Shown: one piece after another, positions 48,127 through 61,277 of the stretch
Layout: each line of letters starts with the position of its first letter
Numbering within the stretch: position 1 is the first letter of the stretch
NCBI RefSeq assembly: GCF_014805625.2
Contig: NW_023998414.1
Coordinates: 25,650,525-25,714,524 of the forward strand
DNA from: Glossina fuscipes
Taxonomy: Eukaryota > Arthropoda > Insecta > Diptera > Glossinidae
Reading direction: 5' to 3'
DNA: 64,000 nt
The notes under the pieces: generated by a model
Told to the model about the DNA's origin: nothing
The model's input: only the letters and a program-made list of their open reading frames with translations
The model's database searches: none
Made by a program: the position numbers and the translations under genes

Positions 48127-51100
48127 TTATTGATGATGGGCTTCAGTAGTTTCAGTAACTAGTAAATTATGCTTATTTTCTCCGTTCATAGCAATTTCAG
48201 TTTGGTTTTGACCATTTATTTCAGAATTTTCAACTTGATGTTTATTCAGTATTTGTAAGAAATAATCACCGAATACTGAATGATTGTAAGCGATAACACG
48301 TCTCAACGCTTTGGCATAGGATTCGAGTTCTTCTTTAAAATCGGCGAAACCTGGTGGTGGTGGCGGAGACCCCGTCTTAAGGCGTAACATCAAGCGAAAA
48401 TAAGTTTGCAAACGTTTCCCTATATATTTTATATTTATATTTTATATTATATTCGGCTTAACCTAAATCTTTTTACATTCACCACATTTTATTTATTTTT
48501 CATATTCAATGCTGCAAAAATGTAATAAATTTACTAACTTGGATCGATAACTTTTACTGGCATTGCATCCTGCGTGCGAACGCATATAGCAACGACATAT
48601 ATCATTAAAATTAAATTATTGCAAAAACTTAATAAACTTTTAGGTATTCCTCAGAAGGATGGAAGGTATCGTCAAAAGATTGAAACGTAAGCGTATGTGC
48701 TTAACACTCTTACCGCACCAAACAGACAAAGAAGCACAAAATATGAAAAGCAATGTGTTTGAACTCTAGAATTTACAGTTTTCTTGTTACAAAATGTCAC
48801 TCAATTTTCGAAAGGATAGCGTTATCGAAAATCCAAGTTCACAAAGTGTCGCCAATAATAGAAGAAAATCAATATTTATTTGCTTCATAGGATTAATCGA
48901 TAGGTGTTTCTATGCGTAACAAGCACTTGCCTCTTTATGGTGAATATAAAAGATGTGTGTGTGTGTGTGTGTCTGCGTATATGTATTATTTCGATATTAC
49001 ACTTACACATTAATTGTCGTACCGGTGCATCCTTATTAGCGATTTGCATGATCTGAGCTTTAAGCATATTCTCGGATGCTTCATCCATTACGGCTTGCTC
49101 CTCTTTTTGCAAATACTGATTAATATTAATTTTAATTTGTTCCCATATATTTTCCATTACGATAGTCACATCCCTAAAAAGTTATTATTGAAAAATTTAG
49201 TAAAAAATTTAGTTTTGAAAAAGTGAAATATAAGAAATATAAATAAATGTGAATAAGCATTTACTTTTCATCATTCATATTCTGTAAAAGAATTTCAAAT
49301 TGTTTACTTAATTCGATGCGATTATAAGGACGCTGCGATATTATAGGTACCGCTGAACTAATAGAAATTAAAGAAGCACAAATGCATAGTCGTTTAGCAC
49401 GTAAACCAAGTTTTAGGATACGTTCTTTATCAATAGATAAAATTTCGGGGAATTCCACATTATCTGGCCAGTCCATTAATTCCATATATGCATTGGAAAT
49501 GGTTTGATCGGCAGTGCTGGCTACATTGTTGGCATCGCGTGTACGATTCCGATTAAGCCAATTTTCGGTGGCAGGGAAGCCGACTACAAATATAAAATTG
49601 TAAAAAAAAAAACAAAAAAAAAATTATTTTAATTAAATTCTTAAAATATGCATTAACTTTTATTAAATAATTATTTATTATATTACAAGCTCAAACTTAA
49701 TTTTTTGAACTCTCTTGAACAAGTTCTCGCTAATATCGTATATAATATCACGCAAAACAATTCTCTTTTTACCGTTTAGTCTGTATGAGATGCAAAACGC
49801 ATGCATAACGCAAAAGACCCATAAAAGACCCACTACTATATGTTTAATAAATTCAAATATATCCAAGTTATAAGAAATATTAATAAAGTCTTTCATAAAG
49901 ATCTCATAAAATCTGATACGAAAGCAACCTTTCTACATATATATTAATGTTTACAATCATGATTACCGTACTTCTTAATCATAAATGATTTAGCATTTGT
50001 AATGAAAGAATGAATTTTAACATCTTAACAACAATTCTATCTATGTACAACAATTTTAAATATTTTTACACATTTTCTTAAATGTTAGGCGTACGCCTCA
50101 CAGAAGTAAATCAATAATCACTATATAAAGTAGATTCGATTACTGTATTTCCCAATTTAGTTATCAATTGCATATCTGTTACGTGTCTGCAAAAATTGTG
50201 ATCAGTGACTTTTACAGGTAAAAGAAAGGTAAGGAATTGGGAAATACCAGGATACATAACGATTGATAATTCGTTGATCTGATCTTCCTCTACATAAAAT
50301 AACAGTTTTCCACTTGATATTATTGATTTATTCAGCGTACGCTGACTCCAGTCATGGAACGCTCAAAAATTCTTCTTCTTTCAAATTTACTGCTTTTGTT
50401 TTATATTTTTTGAAGAAATCTGCACCGACCATGTTTTGGTTTCAACGGTTTCAAAGTCACGACACGAATTGACTGAAAATGCCATTTTATTATTCAGAAT
50501 ACACTGTGGGAATTGGAAGTTATGCCACATCCCGACATGAAGCCTGCTGATTACCACTTGTATAGATCGGTACCACGTGGCTGGGCTGGTACGCGGGTCC
50601 GCATAGTTGAAAAAATGCGAAAATGCAAACACCTAATATACATGCATACAACTAGTGAAAAGATTGTGGTGAGCAATGGCTTACTTCTATATAAGTATAC
50701 CCCACTTCGCTTGATACAGTTTTCACAAAGCGTCTTTTCAAAATAAGGCGAAATTAAGGAATTTTCAAATTTCATGGGAACCTCTCAAGTTGAGCACAAC
50801 AACACAATTTGGATAGATCGGTGCGAAAACCGATTCTGCAACGGTCGGTATTATAAGCAGCGAATCTACTTGAAGTCCTTCTGTCCCTCCACAACGGGTC
50901 TAGAGTATGCAAATATCGTAAAAAAGGGGTATCCACGAAAATTACTGAAAATTATTGGAAACCGGAATTTTTTTTTTTTTTTTTTTTTTTTTTTAGGAAA
51001 TTTTCCATTTGATTTTCATTTGAGATGTTCTTTTGTTTTAACTTAAACAATGGTGCAATAGTCAATAAAAGTTATGCAACAAAAACTGATTGTTGGTTGG

Positions 51101-52229
51101 GCTTAAAAAGAAATGAAAGGTAAAATAATTTCTGGATATTACAGATAGTATATACGATTTGGCCGATTTTGAATTAATTCTTTTGCGTAAATCGATCTTG
51201 GGAATTAGCTTCAAGAATTAAAGCAAATATGCATTTGAAAAAATGAAAAAAAAAAAATTTAAAGCTTTTCTCTTTTTTTTTACTTACATTTATAGTATTC
51301 TAAGTATTCGTTGAATTTTTGCTTCTCATACTCGACTGAATTGGCCATAATATCATTGCGAGAAAAATCCAATAGAAAATTGGCCATATCCAGTTTCATA
51401 AGGGTCATCGTTTCTAAGATGCCTTTGAATGTATCCACAACGTTTTTAATTTTAGTTAAATTTTGTATAATTTCATCACGAGCCGGCGCACACGATTTTG
51501 CCATAATTTGTATGACAAAATCAGCATATGATCTAAAATCTAAAACACCTTTTTCGACTTGTTGCCTTATGACGGTCTCATCGAGCACCTCATTTATATG
51601 CTCTAAGGTACGTTTATTAGTTGGCGAGAGAATCTGAGGAAAACATTCTTTAATATCACCAAGTAATTGTATGGCATGATCATAACATGGCGGCGTTTGA
51701 TTTAATTCTTCGCGTAAACAGTCCCAAAATGCTTTATGCAATATATCTTTTATACGTCTCTCCAAGCTAAATAATTTACATAAAAAATATGATTTATACA
51801 AAAAATTTTGATTTAGTAAAAAGACAAGAGATAATTTACCTATTTTCTGGCGGCTCATAAGGTTGCAATTTGAATTCAGGATTCAAAGCAATCTCGTGAG
51901 CCAATTCCATGTTCTGTATGTTTTTGAAAACATTAGCAAGTTCGTTTAAAGTTAAAACTTTCGGTGGACTACCATCCATGCTGGGCAAAACAAAACGCGT
52001 CATTCTATAGAGTGAGAATTACATATAATTATTATAAATATTCTCGCGCTTTTGCCCCGCAGTATAAATAAATAAATAAATAGTAATGTATTTACTTGTC
52101 TGAACTTTCGCTATCTGTGCGGCAACGCAAATTGGATGTTTGCGGTGAAGTACCCAAAAGAGCATCAGTACCACCGGTTTTAGTACCATTCGTTTCACTA
52201 TGACAGCCTTCAGTGCCGTTAGTATCCAT
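48127..52229 (-). CDS. TCP11-family protein (T-complex 11-like), complete
   Basis: Six exons on the minus strand close in phase: 52229-52096, 52004-51840, 51766-51288, 49583-49265, 49173-49007 and 48419-48127; 518 residues, the usual TCP11-like length. The N-terminus is Ser/Thr/Gly-rich. The TCP11 domain follows from about residue 50: LPSMDGSPPKVLTLNELA, MELAHEIALNP, the hallmark AFWDCLREEL, then LLGDIKECFPQILSP and MKLDMANFLLDF. The C-terminal part keeps VIAYNHSVFGDYFLQIL. Vertebrate TCP11 acts in sperm cAMP signalling; functions of the wider family are poorly defined, so no specific role is claimed. It converges with eas, with a retroelement island between. Confidence 0.9.
50440..50640 (+). 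mobile_element. Mariner transposase fragment (catalytic C-terminal part) in a TCP11 intron
   Basis: The + strand frame reads LWELEVMPHPDMKPADYHLYRS (broken here into shorter recognisable units: PHP, then ADYHLYRS), closely like the mariner PPYSPDLAPSDYHLFRS catalytic block. The third acidic position (ADYH) is kept. It sits antisense to the host gene between exons 3 and 4. A CCTCTACATAAAATAACAGTT sequence just upstream is repeated near 46440, suggesting a shared element edge. Confidence 0.75.
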
Positions 52230-52455
52230 TCTAAAATTTAAGAAATACATTCAATTATAATTTCTATATTAATTTCGAAAAGTCAAACCGATCTACTTAA
52301 AAATATCGAGCCCAAGAGTATATAGAATCAATCAATATTTGAACGCCTTTAGGTTTTAAAGAAACCGAAATGTATTTTTTGCAAGTTAATGTGAATAGGA
52401 AACGAAAAAAAAAAAAAAAAAAAAAAATTAAACTAACACAACACGTACAGTACAG

Positions 52456-52456
<1 letters not shown>

Positions 52457-52491
<35 letters not shown>
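52457..52491. repeat. (CA)n microsatellite upstream of the TCP11 gene
   Basis: About 17 uninterrupted CA dinucleotides lie 230 bases upstream of the minus-strand start codon. A 23-A run precedes it. Confidence 0.95.
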
Positions 52492-52493
<2 letters not shown>

Positions 52494-53351
52494 CGCGTAA
52501 AGAGCAATAAACGAATTCAAACTCTATTAATCAATTGACGCCACTACCAGCAACAATATCTTCAATTTCTCATATAATGACCTTGAAACTTAGTCAGCTG
52601 GCATTTTCTTTTCATTTTACGTCGTTTGTTTTTATTGCGTTTTCCTTTCTCAAAAATGAAATTTCACATAACAAAACAACTCCGTTACATATGCAAGTCT
52701 TTCAATTTCTAACAAAGGAATCAAGTTTACTAAGTTGTTTTGCCCAAATACATTTACCAGATAAAATACAAAGAAAGAAAAAAAGCAAAAAGCTATTCTT
52801 TGTTTTAGTCACGTTTTCAAACCGGAACTATTTCGAGCAAAATGGAAGCATCAAATACATGGGCGTGGTATAGGCAGGATCAAATAGCTTGCTCTTTCTT
52901 GCACATTATAAATTCCCGCGAGATTTTTCCAATTGAAATTGCAATTACGACTACGTTCTACGTACTACATATATATATATATATATAAGGAAAAACAATT
53001 ATAGAATTAAAATCATATTCGGCACATATGAAGATCTAAGCGTAATATCGACGACTTCATAAATTTATATAACGAACAACATTTATGTGGTTCATGAATG
53101 CCAATACGCCGTTTATGGTGTTTCGAAAAGGAACAAAATTCCGACAAAGGGTATTATTTAGCGCCGTGATGGATACGGAACAACACTTACTTATAGCCTA
53201 TGAAATGGTGATGTTAAAGCTATAATAACGGTTTTATTTACAATCGCCTCATTTCATTCGGTAAGTAAATAAGCCGAGGTAATGATTCAGGCAATCGATC
53301 CTGAAGGAACTCGATGCCCCCTGTCAGACGGTGGTTGTTGCCGTGTTAACA

Positions 53352-54290
53352 AGTAAAAAAGTTATATTTCGACGATGGCCGAGTCTCTCACACCCAATGC
53401 TATGCTTTTCGCATTCTATTCTCCAAGCTTTTTTATTTGCTACCCACACATCGATGGTATTATTAAGAAAAAATTAATCTACCAGGTCACGGGTGAATTA
53501 ACCTATTTTTAGGCAAATAATAGATCTTTATAAACTTACTACACTTTTTGTCTTGTTTGTTTGCCTTGCGGTAAATAGATATTATTTTGTATTTTTTATA
53601 TTCACGACTCAAGGATGGGGATATACTCATTTCGTATGCGTGTATGTAAGACCCAAAAGGTAGCTTCAGAGTCTCCGCAAGGTACATATATTTTTGATCA
53701 ACGTGAAATTCTGAATTGATTAATCCATGTCGGTACATCCGAGTGGAGTTTGCTGTTGGCACTCTCCTGATCCTGATCGCAATGAACATATCGACTTTAA
53801 ATTTGGTAAAGACATTGGAAGTTTTTGTACGCAGGTTGGTATTGAAAATTGGTCGGACCAGAAGCCTGAAAGCAACTCAGATTTTTTTTTTTTTTTTTTA
53901 TCAAAGATTTGTGGGTTTTTGCTTGTTGCTCAGAAATTGTAAAAGTAGTGTAGAAGGCTGATAGTTTCCGCATTTACTTTACGAAAAACTCAACCCTTTC
54001 CGTGCAAAAATGGAAAAAATCGGACTTGCCCAGACAAACTTACAAGTGATTTAATTTTATTTTTTTCACTTTTTTAAGGTTTTACGCTTAAATTCATTTT
54101 GTACATTTCTCAAGTGAAGATATATTATCTGCCTAAAAATGGGTTTATTCGTCGCGACCTGGTTAACTTTTTCCTACCAATACCATCGATATCGGTATCA
54201 AATAAAAGAGAGTAGAATGCGAAAAGCATAGCGGAGGGCATGAGAGACTCGACCGTCGCCGAATATAACTATCTTACTTTTTTTTTTAAC
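53352..54290. repeat. Family A composite: inverted partial copy then direct copy
   Basis: 53352-53545 carries the 3' half in reverse (GAGTCTCTCACACCCAATGC, TTTTTATTTGCTACCCACACATCG). 53585-54290 carries a nearly complete direct copy (TATTCACGACTCAAGGATGGGG, GTACGCAGGTTGGTATTGAAAAT, ATCAAATAAAAGAGAGTAGAATGCG). Head-to-head arrangement could form a hairpin. Confidence 0.75.
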
Positions 54291-54357
54291 TAGAAAAGCT
54301 TTGAAGTCATCTCTAAGAGCAAAAATTTATTTTGTAGTAAAGAATGAAAACAAGATG

Positions 54358-54360
<3 letters not shown>

Positions 54361-54388
<28 letters not shown>

Positions 54389-54440
54389 GCGCAAAGGGCC
54401 CGGGGGAAAAATGGTTTGTTTGTTTAAAAAAAAAAAAAAA
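54361..54440. repeat. Long poly-A tracts
   Basis: Two A-runs of about 28 and 18 bases flank a GGGCCCGGGGG island. Confidence 0.85.
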
Positions 54441-56900
54441 AAAACAAAGAACCTAATAATATATAATATTTTATATATATTTATATCATTTTTATTAAAA
54501 ATTATACGACACACGAATACGGATTTGCGTTACGATGGTATCGTATTACACTACCGTAACATAAAGTACATTTTTAAGACCGTGGTTGAATCAGTCTCTG
54601 TAGCAATGAGACCGCTACTGAAGCCCTGATTTGATTTGATGAAATACTTTTAGCTTTTTGCTTTTTTTTCGAGAAAATTTATTCAATTTTTTTTTTAGTT
54701 CAAATTAGAATGAATCCTTTAAACGATCAGGCATTCATATCTCTTCTACAGCTAACTATATAAATATTCATTCTGACGGTTTTAAAAAAAGCCCATACAA
54801 ATAAAATCCTATCAGAATGAGAAAAAATGGATAAAATAATTACGATTTTTTCGTTACATTTTTATGGGCCTCAGTCGAGACCTGGGGTCATAATTTATTA
54901 GTTTCTCTGCATTTGTTAATTGCAGATGCATGCAGTTGTTTATTGGTATAAGCAGACGCGGTAAATGATAATTTCCAAATTCGTAGAAGGAGGTTATAGC
55001 CATTGTGCCCAGCCCGCCTCTCTCCTCAACAAAGTCGTTGTAAATACAATTATTAAGGTTGCAAGAATTTGCAATTCAGAGATTTTAAACCTAAAATACC
55101 TTCGAACTGGTTCCGCAGGTCAAATTTATATAGGGGGCGATATTGTTCTAAAATCCAATATAAATCTTCGAATCAAATAATAACAACAACAACAAAAACA
55201 CAAAACTCTTCAAAGTAATGGGCATTCAACTGATACAACAACAACAACATCAAATGAATGATTGAAAAAAGTGAAAAAATCATGGAATTGCGCATTGATA
55301 CAAACATAAACGAACAAAGTATATTGACGGTTACGTATCTCTGCTCACCTAAGTTTCGACACACAAAAATACTTTGCGAGATTGTATGACAAGGACACAC
55401 AAGTGCGCTTTTATAATCAAGACATCGAATTTCGAACCCACTTCATTCATATCAAATTTTGATAACTCTTTTTGAATTGTAATAACCAATTGCGATTACA
55501 TTATATATAAAAATTTTCTTAGGGCATTATTCTCTATGACTAATTTAATATTATACAAACAAAACGTTACAAAAGAGAAGAGTACGCAACGCTTAATGCA
55601 ATGTTTGTCTTCTCACGGACATAGTATAAAAAGTGAAAAATAGCAAACTAACAAATCACTGCCAAATCGTATTGTAAAAATTTTTATTGAGTGTTAGCGC
55701 AATCTCACCTAAGTAGCTTAGTGGAACAATTATTTATAAATTATAACACCGAAAAAAACTTACCAAATGTTTAAAAGTGAACTACCTAATCGATAAAAAT
55801 GTTTTTAATATCATCAACGCACTGGTACCAGTGTTGAGAGCTGTACAAGACCGTCAATTACATTGAGCACTTTAATTTTGCAATTGTAAAGGAATCTGCC
55901 GTCATACGCGTTTTGAGAAAAACTCGTTAGCACCGTTTAAATTGATTCGTTTAAGTAAATTTTTAACATTACTAATTTTTCTTAGTTATGATTCAATAGA
56001 TTTTTTTTTTATTTTTTTTTTTTTTTGCTTTATTAAACGCACAAAATGCCTCCTTTTTCCAAAAATTTATGTCCACAAACTTCGAGAAATTAAACTAGAA
56101 TACGTGTTTATATATATATTGTTATTATACAAAAACACAGGCTAGCCAAGTTATGACTTTGTTAGGAAAAAAAAGGGAAATTGGAAATGACGGGTAAAAT
56201 GTTAATTTTACTTGTCAATTATAAGCAGAGGCATCCCTGTTGGAATACATTTTTGTTATAAAAAAATGTAAATTGGGAATGACAGTAACAATGTCATTGG
56301 GAAAATCAAACTGGCTGTATATTAATTTATATAATTTATATTTAAATATAAATAGCATTGTTTATATAATAGCTTTATTATATATTTAAAATAGCTTTAT
56401 TAACATATATAAAAAAAAAGTATAAAAGAAAACTAAACTTATTTAATTTTACAAGTTAGCCTAAAAGTAGACCGCCATTTTTTTTTTTTTTTTTAATATC
56501 AAATTAAACAAAACTGTAGCTAAATTCTTTGCTACTTTACAGAAAGAACGTAATACTGCTAATTTGTAAAGCCGTCGGCAAAAGTCCCCCAATTTTAACA
56601 CCTATTTATTATTAGTTCTTCTTTCTACCGCGCGGTGCATCGTAGCTTAGATATAAACCATCCAAAAATGCCATCCACAAAACGGCTAATATCCCACAAT
56701 ACCATAATGACTACTAACAAATAACTAATAACCACAAATCGCACTAACCACTTGCATAAATTATAATCAAAAATCGTAATTCATTTTTTTAATTATAACA
56801 CGGGAATTTTGAACTGTAATAAGAACAAAATTTTAAAATAATTATTTCGCGAAAGTAAGGTAAATGCTTTCAAGCCAAACATAATGTAGTGAACGTAATG
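54441..56900. other. Gene-free AT-rich DNA
   Basis: No gene is supported. The stretch contains ACAACAACAA runs (55180-55250) and a T-run (56479-56494). Confidence 0.5.
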
Positions 56901-56901
56901 A

Positions 56902-57663
56902 AATCAAAGAACCAAAGGTTCCGGCGAAGACGAATTTTTTGAAGATCTTATTAAATACCGCTTGGAAATTAGTAGTAACGCAATTATCTCAAAAATCTTT
57001 AGTTCACTTAATGGCATTTCTAGGAAGATATTCAAACACGTATTAAACATCAGATCAGACTAGGTAAAAGCCCGTAATTTAAGGAGAATCCGTATTTATT
57101 TTAATGATCAATATATAGACAGCTAACAAAACGAACTCAATTTAAATCCCATCTCTTCAATCAATTGCAAACATTTGTAAAAAAGCTAAAGAAGGGATCT
57201 TGGCTTATATTTAAATGCGATTCTAATTGCAAAGTTTACGGAACAACGTGTTGAAAATATCTTATCGATAATATTTATTTTTATAATAATTGCGATCTTA
57301 GTAATCGTTTGTTTAATCAATAATTTCGCGAACGATAATAAGAAGATCGTTTGAAGAAGAATCACAGCCTCATCATCTATAAATGAATCATAAAAAGTCA
57401 GTTACGTCTCTTGCATTAGAATAGAATTTTAAATATTTATCTTCATCTTTCTTTCTGTTATTTAAATTCATTCAATTCAATATTTGCATCATTATTTCTT
57501 CAAGTTTTTATTTAATTTTTAAAATTCTGTTATCATAACATGAGTGATATTATTCTATATTATATAAACTATATTCGTGTTACTGCTGCACTTGATTAAT
57601 GAAGAAATTGAACACTATGATGATGGACTTAGCGAATTTATTCAACCCGACGAGCTGAAATAA
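56902..57663 (+). pseudogene. Coding-like stretch in one frame, interrupted by stops; unrecognised
   Basis: A single + frame reads plausibly as protein in three blocks. 56902-57063 is acidic then mixed, with GSGEDEFFEDLIKYRLE and NGISRKIFKHVL. 57190-57354 has KFTEQRVEN, then a hydrophobic helix ILSIIFIFIIIAILVIVCLI, then NNFANDNKK. 57568-57663 ends EEIEHYDDGLSEF, then IQPDELK and a stop. Intervening in-frame stops (57061, 57127, 57178, 57187, 57352) prevent one continuous ORF. A decayed membrane-protein gene is possible; unrelated exons or chance are the alternatives. No family is recognised. Confidence 0.3.
57638..57654 (-). CDS. Candidate last coding exon of stunted
   Basis: On the minus strand an acceptor TTTCTATTATTTCAG precedes CTCGTCGGGTTGAATAA. 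Joined to the phase-1 donor at 58330 it would end the protein with PRRVE and a stop, giving 59 residues, a normal ATP synthase epsilon length. AATAAA overlaps the stop. This is the best acceptor I saw but is unproven. Confidence 0.3.
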
Positions 57664-58329
57664 TAGAAATGGTTTGATTTCAGTAAAATTGAAAAGCAAT
57701 TGAAAGTTAACGAAACGATGGGGAAAGTTAGTTAAAAATAATTGAATAAATTAAATAAAAACAAGAACGTTCAGAAACAAGAATCGTAATATATATGGTT
57801 GGATTTCGGAATAGTTATAGGTAATGCTGTTATTTTAGTTAATAAGCAATTAATGTTAAAAGGAAACTTGCATGGCATTTGTATGTATATAACTTACAAA
57901 ACTGTACGGTTGGAAAAGTGCTTTAATTTACTTTTCTTAACATATACATAAATTAAAGTTTATCACTTTTCATCTGCAAGAATTGATTTAGAAAGGTATA
58001 AAAAATTTAATATTTTTAAAATGGATCGAAAATAATAACTAAAATTAAAGCTACGTTTTAAATGTTTAATGGAAATTATCCATTAAACGATTGACAGAGT
58101 AGTGTACATAAAATTATTCCTAGCAATCCATATATGGCCTATGTATAGTTTCGTCCCCACTATTTATAACGCTGATTGTAGTAAGCAGTATGTATAGATT
58201 CAATGAAATGGATTGAGATTTACTAAGAGGAATGTATGGCTGTGTATACTGCATTTCTCGATTGGGCCATAAGTGTCTGCTTATCTAACTTTGAGCATGT
58301 AGCGTCCGTATTTTCGTCCTTGTACTTAC

Positions 58330-58593
58330 GGGCAGGTTTACCATTAAGCCATGGTGTGAATTTCACATGGCTCTCATTGCGTTTGGCAGCGTCAACTCGC
58401 AAATCCGACTTTAATGCTTGGCGCACAACACGAGCACAAATATTGGAATATTGGATGTAACTGCAGTATACATATCCATAGAAAGAAGTATGAAATGTAA
58501 GTTACGTAACAAATTTCTTTTAAAAAATATTAGGCTTTCAATTGCTACGAGATGTACTTACGTTAGACCAGCAGCTCTCCAGGCATTCGACAT
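58330..58593 (-). CDS. sun: Stunted, mitochondrial ATP synthase subunit epsilon (last exon unresolved)
   Basis: Minus-strand exon 1 is 58593-58562 (MSNAWRAAGL) and exon 2 is 58460-58330, with a 101-base intron and phases matching. The protein matches the small F1 central-stalk epsilon subunit of the mitochondrial ATP synthase: WRAAG-TYIQYSNI, LRVDAAKR, ESHVKFTPWLNGKPA. It helps couple rotor and catalytic head; in Drosophila it is also reported as the Methuselah ligand Stunted. After KPA a strong donor (C|GTAAGT) is present, so a short last exon lies downstream (candidate at 57654). If the donor is not used, the frame runs 35 more residues to a stop at 58223. Confidence 0.9.
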
Positions 58594-58599
58594 TTTGCT

Positions 58600-61277
58600 A
58601 AGCTTTTTCTCGTATTTAATTTAATAAAAAATTAATAATATGACTAAACTTGCAAAACTACTAACTTCTTGTTCAACTCGTATGTGTGCAATCGGCAAAC
58701 TGTCAAATAAATATATTCTTACAAATGTGAGACAATGATGCCACAGTGTGTAATACTGTTCAATTTACTGCATTATCTAAATTGATTTGTATGAAATTAT
58801 CTTCTCGACGAACATTATTAAACGGAATAATGCGTTACTTCATTTTTTCGATTATCAAGTCCGAAGTGGTCGGCAAAATGATACGCCATGTTACCATATC
58901 ATTTGGTAAGGAAAAATAAGGAAATCGATGCAAATATAAACAAAAACATATAGTTTGTCTATTGATTAGTGATAAATATATGTAGATATATGCAATATAT
59001 ATATTTGTGCATTAATTAATCCAAACTTGAAAATTACCATTAATTGATGAATATATTTCAACCTGAAAATAAATGCTTTTTATTGCGTGCTTTTCATTTC
59101 TTACAAATAATGCATCGTAAAAATCAAGATATCAAATCGTACGATCTGAAGAAAATGTACATTAATGTAAGATAAATATAAATTAAATAAATCATTGCTA
59201 AATTTAAAAATGCCTTTATTTTTTCTTCAGAGTTCACCACTGCATTCTTTCATTTATATTAAATTTTTTCGATTCTCAATTTGTATTCTCTTCTATTTAC
59301 TTTTAATATATTGGTTGTTTACGTTCTTTTTGATTTTTTTGTTCTTGCCTTTCAAACCATATATTACTTGTTTACGTCTGCATAGATTTTTTTATTTTTA
59401 TTTCTAAAAACCGCGAAAGTTGCTTTCCACTGTGGTAACTATGTATTATGTGTTGCGATTTTAGATTTGTTTGAATTAAATCTTGCAGTATATTCCGTGG
59501 ATTGGTTTATGTGATTTACTTTCCAGCTTCCATTTCGCCATACATGTCATTGATCAATATTAGATTCTGATTTAATTTACTCAGGTATATCTCTTATGCT
59601 GTTCAATCGGTCTTGAAATGATTTTGCCTGCTCAGTTATGATATGTAATGTGGCAACGGTATTAAATTAAAAAAAATATAACTGTAATCTAATATCGGAT
59701 CATTTAACAATTTTATGATACCTTTGGTCAGCAATTAAATCACATTCTGAATAATTGAATTGATTAAAGCTAATCATAACTGCATATAATAGATTGACGG
59801 AAAATTTTAATGCTTACAGGTCACTTTACTTGTCAGGTAAAGGCTAACAAGTGGAATGGATTAGTTGGGGTCTGCTTTTTTACCGGCCTTGTCGTGGGGT
59901 GTAACCGACCTACAGAGTTACAGAGCTAGTTGCGAAATGTGAGTTAAGTGCAGCGGGTAAAGTGGACTTAAGACATTGTCTTTGGGGCAAGACTTCTCGC
60001 TCGGCTGCAACACATCAAAACATCCTTAAACTCAAATGTTTTTTTTATAAAATATGGCGAAAAGCTCACGCCATTCTAATATATACTGTGTGTATACAGT
60101 CTTCCAAAAATGGGACAAAGTTCGTAAAAGTTTCTTTTTGCATATTTACGCGCGATAAATTTTACGGGGAGGAAATAAATTTGCTCTGATACGAATGCAT
60201 TATCGAATAAAAAATTCATATTCGAAAAACTTAAGCTAGAAGATTGCATGTAAAAATTTAGTTTATTAGTTGATTACTCGAACTTTCTATTATTTATTAT
60301 TTTGAAAATTTATAATCGATTTGAGAAAATGACTTGTCCCTTACCAACCGGAAATCGTACGTCAAATGAAATTCTTTGTGCATTCTTTTTATTTTTTAAA
60401 TGACCAAACACTCAGGGTGCATGGTGATCGCCAGAAAGATGTGAAAGATGTGAACAAAGGGAAAAATATAGGTATGTGGCCTAGTCTATGTGGCTGACCT
60501 ACTCGGACTCTTTAACAATGTGGGAGACTTCGACATGGCTCACCGAATGGTCGCACGTTTATTGTTTTTGGTATCGTTGCGATCGTAGATACCAAGCTGA
60601 ACCTTGAAGCAAATGTTCGGAATTAGTTGCTGATTCCCCTGGCAACATATCCTTAATCGCAAAAGAGAAGACGGCCATTTATAATCAAATGTAAATATAA
60701 ATTTAGAAAATATACAAAGGCTTTCCAAGAAAAGGAAAAAGGCAAAAGATTGCTTGTGGTCGAGCAGATTTTGAAAGCGCTAAGTGAACAAAATACTTGA
60801 GCATTTTAATGTAGTTGCTATCTCGAACATTCTCTACAGTGAACATAGGCTTTTTTACTTACCTCTTAAAGACTGCATGGTATCTGAACGATGATGAAAG
60901 TTATTGCTATGCATATATAAAAGATGTCTCTTGTCTTCATGACCGATCTGCTCAAGTTCGGACAAGCATGGACTGGAAGGAGAAAGGTAAAATGAATATG
61001 AAATTGCGGCAGAGAGTTTTGTTCATTTTTTTTTTTTTTTTATTGATTGATAACATAATGCAATTAAAAAAATTATAATGAATATGTAGCAATTAATAAT
61101 TTATTCAAAATTAAATACAATCTGCGATCTCTTTGTAGGAGCAATTAAATCAATTTATGATATCTTTGTGGTAAAACATGCAATGTAACATGTAATGAAG
61201 TTTTCATATAAATTGGGAAGAATTTTTGAAAACTTTGTAGTTAGGAAATCGAAACCGCCTAGAAAATAAAGGACGAA
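58600..61277. other. Gene-free AT-rich DNA
   Basis: Only short unsupported frames were seen. A TATAAA-like string at about 61208 could serve the following gene. Confidence 0.5.

Noticed and set aside
48530..48575. Possible extra TCP11 exon on the minus strand reading DAMPVKVIDPS
   Set aside because: It needs phase 0, but the upstream exon ends in phase 1 and the junction would create TGA. The splice to 48419 closes the frame without it.
52535..52873. 112-codon + strand frame upstream of the TCP11 gene
   Set aside because: Hydrophobic and Lys-rich by composition, with no domain; it lies in the probable promoter of the minus-strand gene.
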